A stretch of 7,910 nucleotides of DNA from Chloroflexota bacterium (lineage in GTDB: Bacteria > Chloroflexota > Anaerolineae > Anaerolineales > UBA11657): positions 1 to 7,910 of the forward strand of contig QWRL01000021.1 in NCBI GenBank assembly GCA_003670425.1. The letters are read 5' to 3'. Positions 1-5,117 of the stretch are shown in pieces. A model generated the notes under the pieces. That model was not told the DNA's origin and searched no databases. It saw only the letters and a list, made by a program, of their open reading frames with translations. Position 1 is the stretch's first letter. Every line of letters starts with the position of its first letter. The translations under genes and the position numbers were made by a program.

Positions 1-66
1 ATAAACCTTGCCGACCTGATAAAAGCGCACGCCAAGCACGCGCGTAGCTGTTTGTGAATCTCGCAT
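1..66 (-). CDS. PSP1 (RicT/YaaT-like) domain protein, N-terminal fragment cut by window edge
   Basis: Only the first 22 codons lie in the window; the reading frame runs off position 1 without a stop. The peptide begins MRDSQTATRVLGVRF and continues YQVGKVY. The pattern V-x-GVRF-x2-x-GK-x-Y is what I recall at the N-terminus of PSP1-domain proteins, whose Bacillus member RicT (YaaT) works with RicA and RicF in a complex reported to carry [4Fe-4S] clusters. The ATG lies only 3 nt after the mrp stop codon, with a weak purine-rich stretch (TAGAG) overlapping that stop, so it is probably translated as the last visible cistron of the iscX-nuo-mrp operon. The identification rests on about a dozen residues and stays provisional; the remaining sequence to the left of the window would settle it. 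Confidence 0.55.
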   Translation of the reverse strand, partial: MRDSQTATRVLGVRFYQVGKVY

Positions 67-69
67 GCT

Positions 70-873
70 CTACTCTACCACCTCTACTGGGATAAATTCA
101 TTGGCCTGCTGCGCAATTTGCGCATCCGCTGCTGCCACCATGCGCAGCGCAATCTGCGTCAATGCCATGCCAGTGGCGGAGTTGGGCGCCGAAATAACAA
201 TCGGGGTTCCAGAATCTCCGCCGGCCCGCACTGCCGGGTCCATCGGGATCTCACCCCAAAACGGCACGCCCGTGTCATCCGCCAGCCGTGCGCCACCGCC
301 GCTGCCAAACACCTCCATCCGCTCACCATTGGGAAGGCTCAGGTAGCTCATATTCTCAATCACACCCAGCACGGGCACCTTAAGCTGCCGAAACAGCTCA
401 AGGCCGCGGTGCGCATCCGCCACGGATACCTGCTGCGGCAAGGTAACAATTACGCCGCCAACCAGTGCCAGTGTTTGCGCCACGCTCAATTGCGCATCAC
501 CCGTGCCCGGCGGCAGATCAACCAGCAGATAGTCGAGATCGCCCCACTCCACATCATTCACAAATTGGCGAATTGCTGAATGCAGCATCGGGCCGCGCCA
601 TGCCAGCGGCTGCCCGGGCTTCACCAGAAAGCCCATGCTCATCACGCGCACACCGTGCGCGATTGCGGGGTGCATGCGCGTTCCGGTACTGGGTGGCATG
701 CGATCCACCCCAAGCATGATGTGGCAGTTGGGACCGTACACATCGGCATCCAGCAGCCCGACGCGGCTGCCGCGCTGCGCCAAAACCACGCCAAGGTTTA
801 CGGCAACTGTGGACTTGCCAACTCCGCCCTTGCCAGAAGCGATTGCAATCGCAACCGGCTTGGCACTGCTCAT
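70..873 (-). CDS. mrp: Mrp/NBP35 (ApbC) family P-loop ATPase, short form without CxxC
   Basis: A 267-residue member of the MinD/Mrp P-loop ATPase superfamily. These proteins bind and deliver Fe-S clusters in the cytoplasm and act in complex I and other Fe-S enzyme maturation. The deviant Walker A motif GKGGVGKST is at residues 14-22, switch I LLDADVYGPN at about 40-49, the Walker B-like LLVDLPPGTGDAQL just past residue 115, and the Mrp signature GVIENMSYL followed by VFGSGGG in the C-terminal half. Two usual parts are missing. There is no N-terminal DUF59/MIP18 domain, since the ATPase starts at once. The CPxC pair that normally follows ENMSYF is replaced by SLPNGER, and the only cysteine in the protein is C50. 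A cysteine-less variant is also known to me from cyanobacterial Mrp proteins, so this is probably a subfamily trait rather than damage. The ATG has AGGGG five bases upstream. The gene follows nuoI by 68 nt in the same operon. Confidence 0.9.
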   Translation of the reverse strand: MSSAKPVAIAIASGKGGVGKSTVAVNLGVVLAQRGSRVGLLDADVYGPNCHIMLGVDRMPPSTGTRMHPAIAHGVRVMSMGFLVKPGQPLAWRGPMLHSAIRQFVNDVEWGDLDYLLVDLPPGTGDAQLSVAQTLALVGGVIVTLPQQVSVADAHRGLELFRQLKVPVLGVIENMSYLSLPNGERMEVFGSGGGARLADDTGVPFWGEIPMDPAVRAGGDSGTPIVISAPNSATGMALTQIALRMVAAADAQIAQQANEFIPVEVVE

Positions 874-941
874 AGCGCCCCTGCCGCTTGCGGGCTCCCG
901 TGAGATAACAGAGTAACGAACAAACTAGTCATAGCAGGGAG

Positions 942-1580
942 TTACGCAGCGGCGGGAGCCGGTGCCTTGGCAGCAGCATCCGCCTTCTTGGCAGCTTTCT
1001 TGGCTTCTTCTTCAGCCCGCGCCTTCTCTTCAGCGGCATAGTCTGTGGGCCGCAAGCTGGCGTAATAGGCCACCGGCTTGTCGAGCTTTTGCTTGTCATA
1101 GATATGCGCGGAGGTCCGGTCGAATGAAGCCAGCTCATAGTCATGGTCCATCTTGATCGCGTCAAACGGACAGTACTCCGCGCAGTAACCGCAGTTCATG
1201 CAAATATCAATGTCGATATAAAACGCAGCGGGTTGCGGCACAGGCCGCCCGGTCACCGGATCATTGGAGCGCTTGATCCAGATGCATTGCGGCGGGCACA
1301 CTTTGGCGCAAATGCCGCACGATGTGCAGCGGTCGTCATGAGTCCCGTCCGCCTTCTCATCGTAAAGCAAGAACGGGATAAACCGGAAGCGCTCCGGAGT
1401 CGGCAGTTTCTCTTCCGGGAACTGAACGGTGAACACGCCCTTGCCGCGCGTGCCTTGGCGTTTGTTAAGTGCGGCGGGGTTGTAGTAGCGCTGGCCCAAA
1501 AACTTGAGGTCATCGACATACGAGTCGATAAAGTGTTTCAGCGTCACACCCAAACCAGCCAAAATTCCTGATCCGTACAT
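942..1580 (-). CDS. nuoI: NADH-quinone oxidoreductase subunit I (two [4Fe-4S] ferredoxin-like)
   Basis: Complex I subunit NuoI (TYKY) carries clusters N6a and N6b and passes electrons towards N2 in NuoB, at the membrane surface of the peripheral arm. Numbered from the ATG at 1580, the two CxxCxxCxxxCP motifs are C85-C88-C91-C95 and C127-C130-C133-C137, with CTSCGICAKVCPPQC and CMNCGYCAEYCPF as the core sequences. The N-terminal GLGVTLKHF helix and the VQFPEEKLP stretch are typical. Between them lies an insertion of about 20-25 residues (SYVDDLKFLGQRYYNP...) absent from short proteobacterial NuoI; I recall a similar one in Chloroflexi. The C-terminus from about residue 183 is a low-complexity Ala/Lys/Glu helix plus Ala-Pro tail. 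A TTG at 1583 lies directly before the ATG, but the TAGGAG Shine-Dalgarno, which overlaps the nuoCD stop codon, sits 6 nt from the ATG and only 3 nt from the TTG, so ATG is preferred. Confidence 0.95.
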   Translation of the reverse strand: MYGSGILAGLGVTLKHFIDSYVDDLKFLGQRYYNPAALNKRQGTRGKGVFTVQFPEEKLPTPERFRFIPFLLYDEKADGTHDDRCTSCGICAKVCPPQCIWIKRSNDPVTGRPVPQPAAFYIDIDICMNCGYCAEYCPFDAIKMDHDYELASFDRTSAHIYDKQKLDKPVAYYASLRPTDYAAEEKARAEEEAKKAAKKADAAAKAPAPAAA

Positions 1581-1589
1581 CAATGGCTC

Positions 1590-3359
1590 CTAGCGATCCA
1601 CTTCGCCCAGCACAATATCAATTGAGCCGAGAATAACAACAACATCTGCAATCTTGTGGCCCTTGCACATCTCGCCCAGCAGCGTCAGGTTCACAAACGA
1701 TGGCGCGCGCACATGGTAGCGCCAGGGGTTGGTCTTCCCGGTGGACACAACATAAAAGCCAAGCTCGCCCTTGGGATTTTCAACGCGCCCGTAGGACTCA
1801 CCGGCGGGCACACGCACGTTGTATTGCGGCTTGCCCGCCAAAATCTCGCCGCCGGTTGGCATGCCCGCCACCACCTGCTGGCAGATGCGCACGCTCTCAC
1901 GCATCTCATCAATGCGCACCAGATAGCGGTCGTATACATCGCCATTGGGCCGCGTGCAAACATTGAAGTCAAAGCGGTCATAAATGCTGTACGGATCGGC
2001 GCGGCGCAAATCATAGTTGACGCCCGAAGCGCGCAACAGCGGGCCGGCAGCGCTGTAGGCAATTGCCTTCTCGCCTGCCAGCACACCCACCCCAATGCAG
2101 CGCGCGCGCAGGATTTCACTGTGCGTCAGAAAGCGGTCCAGCTCATCGATGGCATACGGCAGCCGGTTCACCACCAATTCACGCAGAAAGTCCATCGTGT
2201 TCTCATCGCGCAGCGCGGCCGGCAAATCCCGTGAGACACCGCCAAAGCGCATGTAGTTGCACATCATGCGGGAACCCGCAGTTGCCTCAAACAAATCAAG
2301 GATTAGCTCGCGCTCTTTGATGGCATACAGTGCCGGCGTTTGGAATGCACCCAAGTCATTAAGCAGAAATCCGATCGCCCACATATGGCTGCAAATGCGC
2401 GTCAACTCAACCATCAACACGCGCAGATATTCGGCGCGCTCCGGCACCTTCACGCCCATTAGCCGCTCCACAGACAATGCGTAAGCATGGTTGTTGCTCA
2501 TCGATGCCAGATAGTCGAGCCGGTCGGTATACGGCATGTTTTGCAGGAAGGTGTTGCGCTCGCCAATTTTTTCGTGGTTGCGGTGCAGGTAGCCCATCAC
2601 GGGTTTCAAGTCCACCACCGTTTCGCCATCCAACACCACAACCATGCGGAACACACCATGGGTGGAGGGATGCTGCGGCCCAATATTGACAACAAGCTTG
2701 TCGGTCTTGAGGTGCCCGCCGTTTCCATTGTCAGCCTTGGGCTGCATCAGCTTGTAAATTGCATTCTCAGTTTCCGGGGTCCACTCGTACGGGTCAAAGT
2801 CCGGCGGGTATTGCACGTTGGCACCAAATGGATCCAACTCCTCGCTGCGGCGCACATCTCCGCCCGGCCAGCGCGACCCAAACGGCTTGAGGTCTTCCTC
2901 AAAAAAAGGTTCCTTCCAATCCTTGCGCATTGGATGGCCCGCAAACCCGTCCCACATCAAAATGCGCCGCAGGTCCGGATGCCCGTCAAAGCGCACACCA
3001 TACATGTCAAAAATTTCGCGCTCTTGAAATTCAGCGCCGGGATACAGGCCTACAAGCGATGGAACGACGGGATCGTTGCGATCCGCCTGCACTTTAAAAT
3101 TTAACCCCGGGCCGCCGCTGGTCTTGAAGGCGTGGTAGACCACCTCAATTTGATTGCTGTCCGGGTAATCAACACCGGTAACAGAGGACAAATAGTCATA
3201 GCCAAGCTTGTCACGGATTGCACCGGCCACCTGCAGCAGCTGCCCAGCGCCAACCACATAGCCTTCATAGCCTTTGCGCGTGTCGGCCGCAACACCCTCC
3301 GGAAAGTGCTCAGCCAGATTTGCAGGCGCGCCGGCCGCCGCTGGTGCAGTTGCACTCAT
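1590..3359 (-). CDS. nuoCD: Fused NADH-quinone oxidoreductase subunit C/D
   Basis: A 589-residue fusion of the two quinone-module subunits of complex I. NuoC (30 kDa family) occupies about residues 1-160, with the signature FQEREIFDMYGVRFDGHPDLRR split over 111-132. A linker rich in Pro, Asp and Gly follows (about 160-216). NuoD (49 kDa family) spans 217-589, with NIGPQHPSTHG (225-235), MGYLHRNHEKIGE (255-267), MPYTDRLDY (275-283) and the conserved end LGSIDIVLGEVDR. The HPSTHG histidines and the tyrosine of the RLDY motif correspond to the quinone-headgroup site of the family. The [NiFe]-hydrogenase CxxC ligand pairs are absent, so this is a true complex I subunit and not a group 4 hydrogenase. 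The ATG is 3 nt after the nuoB stop, with GAGG eight bases upstream. Fused C-D is well known in E. coli and several other phyla. The reading frame is intact. Confidence 0.96.
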   Translation of the reverse strand: MSATAPAAAGAPANLAEHFPEGVAADTRKGYEGYVVGAGQLLQVAGAIRDKLGYDYLSSVTGVDYPDSNQIEVVYHAFKTSGGPGLNFKVQADRNDPVVPSLVGLYPGAEFQEREIFDMYGVRFDGHPDLRRILMWDGFAGHPMRKDWKEPFFEEDLKPFGSRWPGGDVRRSEELDPFGANVQYPPDFDPYEWTPETENAIYKLMQPKADNGNGGHLKTDKLVVNIGPQHPSTHGVFRMVVVLDGETVVDLKPVMGYLHRNHEKIGERNTFLQNMPYTDRLDYLASMSNNHAYALSVERLMGVKVPERAEYLRVLMVELTRICSHMWAIGFLLNDLGAFQTPALYAIKERELILDLFEATAGSRMMCNYMRFGGVSRDLPAALRDENTMDFLRELVVNRLPYAIDELDRFLTHSEILRARCIGVGVLAGEKAIAYSAAGPLLRASGVNYDLRRADPYSIYDRFDFNVCTRPNGDVYDRYLVRIDEMRESVRICQQVVAGMPTGGEILAGKPQYNVRVPAGESYGRVENPKGELGFYVVSTGKTNPWRYHVRAPSFVNLTLLGEMCKGHKIADVVVILGSIDIVLGEVDR

Positions 3360-3362
3360 GGC

Positions 3363-3995
3363 TTAGGCCTCGGCTGGCGCAGCAGCTTGCATTGCGCGCT
3401 GCTTGATCAGTTGATATTGGCGCGGATCGACCAGATCAGGGCCAAGCAATGGTACGGGAACCGGCTCATTGGTTTCGGACTTATACCAGCGCACATCGCG
3501 CAGCGACTGGCTGTCAATTTTTTCCTGCAGCTTGATCAGACCGTGGAGCAGCGCCTGCGGCGTTGGCGGGCAGCCCGGCACATACACGTCCACCGGCACG
3601 TACTTGTCAATGCCCGCTACAACGTTGTAGCCCTCTTTGAACGGGCCGCCACCGCTGGCACACGCGCCCATTGCAATCACGTAGCGCGGCTCCGGCATTT
3701 GGTTGTAAAGGCGCACAATTTGCGGCACCATCTTTTTAGTCACGGTCCCGGAAACAATCATCAGATCTGACTGGCGCGGAGTGGCACGGAACACCTCCAT
3801 GCCAAAGCGCGAGATGTCAAAGCGGCTGGCTGCGGTACAAATCATTTCAATGGCACAGCACGCCAGCCCGAATACCATCGGCCAAATCGATGACCGCCGG
3901 CTCCAGTTGTAGATCTTGTCCAATGTCGTAATAGTTACCGACGCCTTGAGTTCGTCAGGCACGGGAATGTCTGGGTTACTGAGCTCGTCAATCAT
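3363..3995 (-). CDS. nuoB: NADH-quinone oxidoreductase subunit B (cluster N2 subunit)
   Basis: Complex I subunit NuoB (PSST, 20 kDa family) binds the terminal [4Fe-4S] cluster N2, which reduces quinone at the interface with NuoD. The N2 ligands are visible: the adjacent pair C46-C47 in FGLACCAIEM, C112 in GACASGGGPF and C142 in VPGCPPTPQAL. The length, 210 residues, is normal to slightly long because of an acidic N-terminus (MIDELSNPDIPVPDEL) and an Ala/Pro-rich tail after about residue 200. The ATG overlaps the iscX stop codon as ATGA, and a GAGGAG Shine-Dalgarno 11 nt upstream lies inside iscX, so translation of the two is probably coupled. NuoA, which in most nuo operons precedes nuoB, is replaced here by iscX. 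Confidence 0.96.
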   Translation of the reverse strand: MIDELSNPDIPVPDELKASVTITTLDKIYNWSRRSSIWPMVFGLACCAIEMICTAASRFDISRFGMEVFRATPRQSDLMIVSGTVTKKMVPQIVRLYNQMPEPRYVIAMGACASGGGPFKEGYNVVAGIDKYVPVDVYVPGCPPTPQALLHGLIKLQEKIDSQSLRDVRWYKSETNEPVPVPLLGPDLVDPRQYQLIKQRAMQAAAPAEA

Positions 3996-4228
3996 GCAGC
4001 ATCTAACTCCTCATACCAATCTTGGTAAATTGCGGCCAACAGGCCTTCGTTACATAGCTCCAGGTCATCAGCGAAATCCGGGAGCGCAACCACCCAATCA
4101 AAAACCTGGCTAAGTCCCACCGCGGCAAGGTCAACGTCCGGATGTTCAGCCCGCAGACGGCGCGAAATTGCGAAACTCTGGTCCCAGAAAAGATCCTGAG
4201 CGCCGCGCCGCGCCTTCAATTCCGCCAC
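3992..4228 (-). CDS. iscX: IscX-like Fe-S assembly protein, first gene of the nuo operon
   Basis: A 78-residue acidic protein matching the IscX (YfhJ) family. IscX is a small helical protein that binds the cysteine desulfurase IscS and iron, and modulates Fe-S cluster synthesis together with frataxin. The family pattern W-D-x3-I-x2-L, HPDVD, WV-x-LPDF-x-DD, NE-x-LLAAI and a terminal W-x-EE is seen as FWDQSFAISRRL, AEHPDVDL, FDWVVALPDFADD, CNEGLLAAI and QDWYEELDAA. Acidic residues of the iron/IscS-binding face are kept. The conserved Trp lies about 10 residues further in than in E. coli IscX (66 aa), so the N-terminus is either extended or starts later: the GTG at 4228 has no clear Shine-Dalgarno, and the TTG codon at residue 4 is an alternative. 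An in-frame TGA sits three codons before the GTG. The gene overlaps nuoB by 4 nt. No iscS or iscU is in the window. Confidence 0.85.
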   Translation of the reverse strand: MAELKARRGAQDLFWDQSFAISRRLRAEHPDVDLAAVGLSQVFDWVVALPDFADDLELCNEGLLAAIYQDWYEELDAA

Positions 4229-4300
4229 AATTTGTCAGCAGCCTTGGGCATTGCAATTCGACACCGCGGAACCAAGCTCCTAAGTTTCACCAGACTTTTA

Positions 4301-4329
4301 ATTATAGAATTTGGGACAGCGTTTGTCAA
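4301..4329 (-). promoter_or_regulatory. Sigma70 promoter for the iscX-nuoB-nuoCD-nuoI-mrp operon
   Basis: On the minus strand a perfect -35 TTGACA (4329-4324) and a perfect -10 TATAAT (4306-4301) are separated by 17 bp. Transcription would start near 4294, giving a leader of about 65 nt before the iscX GTG. The -35 box lies inside the left arm of the 10-bp inverted repeat, so a protein bound there would be expected to occlude it. A full-consensus promoter usually implies strong expression held back by a repressor; that part is inference. Confidence 0.85.
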
Positions 4330-4362
4330 CCAATTTGGTGTTTCGGCTGTATTTGACAAACG
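4320..4362. promoter_or_regulatory. Putative shared operator: 10-bp inverted repeat spanning both divergent -35 boxes
   Basis: CGTTTGTCAA at 4320-4329 and its exact reverse complement TTGACAAACG at 4353-4362 flank a 23-bp spacer. Six bases of each arm are the -35 TTGACA of each promoter, so the additional symmetry is four bases per arm (AACG/CGTT). Inside the spacer, CAAC-N6-GGTG (4327-4340) differs by one base from CAAC-N6-GTTG, the palindrome I recall as the binding site of cyanobacterial SufR, and ACCAA-T-TTGGT (4329-4339) is a second small dyad. The location between a SufR-like regulator and its likely targets makes it the best candidate operator in the window. Binding itself is inferred. 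Confidence 0.5.
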
Positions 4363-4380
4363 TTCCTAGCCTGCTACAAT
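4353..4380 (+). promoter_or_regulatory. Sigma70 promoter for the SufR-like regulator gene
   Basis: TTGACA at 4353-4358 and TACAAT at 4375-4380 are separated by 16 bp, one base from full consensus in the -10 box. Transcription would begin near 4387, only about 22 nt before the TTG and 37 nt before the ATG start candidates. The -35 lies in the right arm of the inverted repeat, which suggests autoregulation by the encoded regulator. Confidence 0.8.
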
Positions 4381-4408
4381 ACAGCCAGCAAATGCCTGTA
4401 CAAAGAGT

Positions 4409-5056
4409 TTGATCAGCCATCAAATGCACGAAACACGCGCCCAGATTGTAGGGCTTCTGCGCCAAAGCGCACGGACGGTTCCGGAGCTAAAGAACCTTTT
4501 GGGGATCTCAGCCATGACCGTGCGCCATCACTTGCAGTTTTTGCAGCGCGAAGGGCTTGTGCGGGCGCCGCAAACTGTGAGGCGCGCTGCGCCCGGTCGG
4601 CCGCGTTTTGCCTACCAGCTCTCGCCAAAAGCAGCCGCCAACTCGCCGAAAGAATTCGCCGCACTGGCTGGCCATCTCATTGACGCCATTAAATCCGCAG
4701 CGGGCAGTGCGGAAAAAGTTTTTTCCGAACTGGTGAACAAACTCTCCGCTGAATCACCGTGTGCTGCGCAAACTGCGACCATCGAAAGCCGCTTGGACGG
4801 GGCAGCCACTTTCCTCTCCACCAAAGGCTATGTTGCCAGCTGGGAGCAATCTGCGGCGGGCCCGCTGCTGCACACCAACAACTGCCCCTACGATGGGCTG
4901 GCAGGCCAACATCCCGAACTGTGCAAAATGGACCTTGAGCTGATCACCCGGGTGACCGGCGCCGATGTAAAACGGGTCTGCCACGCGCCTCAGGGTGATG
5001 CCACTTGCTCCTACCTGATCATGCCAGCAATTGGCGCAGTTCAAGCCGCTGGGTAA
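4409..5056 (+). CDS. SufR-like winged-helix transcriptional regulator with C-terminal Fe-S-type cysteines
   Basis: A 215-residue DNA-binding regulator. The N-terminal winged helix-turn-helix covers about residues 8-72: ETRAQIVGLLRQS, then TVPELKNLLGISAMTVRHHL with the recognition helix, LQREGLV, and a wing GRPRFAYQLS. A helical segment follows (about 80-115). The C-terminal domain has C159-x12-C172-x18-C191-x8-C200, with NNCPYDGLAGQHPELC and GDATCSYLI. This arrangement is that of the SufR/Fe-S-sensing branch of the DeoR/ArsR-like regulators, which repress Fe-S assembly genes when cluster-loaded. The spacing of the last two cysteines is not the one I remember for cyanobacterial SufR, so the ligand set is uncertain; C118 is an additional cysteine. 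The start is unsettled: TTG at 4409 has AAAGAG too close (1 nt), while ATG at 4424 (210 residues) has no good Shine-Dalgarno. The gene is divergent from iscX-nuo and followed 61 bp later by an A-type carrier gene. Confidence 0.8.
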   Translation: MISHQMHETRAQIVGLLRQSARTVPELKNLLGISAMTVRHHLQFLQREGLVRAPQTVRRAAPGRPRFAYQLSPKAAANSPKEFAALAGHLIDAIKSAAGSAEKVFSELVNKLSAESPCAAQTATIESRLDGAATFLSTKGYVASWEQSAAGPLLHTNNCPYDGLAGQHPELCKMDLELITRVTGADVKRVCHAPQGDATCSYLIMPAIGAVQAAG

Positions 5057-5082
5057 ACAGAACTACCAGCCTAAAGTATAAT
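5054..5082 (+). promoter_or_regulatory. Possible internal promoter for the A-type carrier gene
   Basis: A perfect -10 TATAAT at 5077-5082 is preceded, 17 bp upstream, by TAAACA (5054-5059), which matches four of six -35 positions and overlaps the stop codon of the regulator gene. Transcription would start near 5089, leaving a leader of about 29 nt before the carrier ATG. This would allow the carrier to be made independently of the regulator. Confidence 0.5.
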
Positions 5083-5117
5083 CACGCCTTAACCGATAAC
5101 TACTAACGGAGTACCAA

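Noticed and set aside
118..579. Plus-strand ORF of 153 codons over mrp
   Set aside because: It is antisense to the clearly conserved Mrp ATPase, has a low-complexity His/Arg/Gln composition and no recognisable motif.
893..960. Inverted repeat GGCTCCCG / CGGGAGCC around the nuoI end as terminator or attenuator
   Set aside because: The 8-bp arms are 52 bases apart, no T-run follows, and one arm lies inside the nuoI coding region; chance in GC-rich sequence is likely.
1656..2234. Plus-strand ORF of 192 codons over nuoCD
   Set aside because: Antisense shadow of the NuoD domain, which shows its family motifs throughout; the shadow has none.
2200..2300. Frameshift or pseudogene in nuoCD because of the gene fusion
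   Set aside because: The frame is continuous, both halves keep all family motifs and the linker is well formed; C-D fusions are a normal form.
3132..3770. Plus-strand ORF of 212 codons across the nuoB/nuoCD junction
   Set aside because: Antisense to two conserved genes; no family features or ribosome binding site.
1590..3995. Possible group 4 [NiFe] hydrogenase (Ech/Mbh-like) instead of complex I
   Set aside because: The NuoD part has HPSTHG at the N-terminal site and ends LGEVDR, without the two CxxC nickel-ligand pairs.
4229..4408. Riboswitch or small RNA gene in the divergent region
   Set aside because: The region is fully used by two promoters and short leaders; no conserved riboswitch core or terminator-type hairpin is visible.
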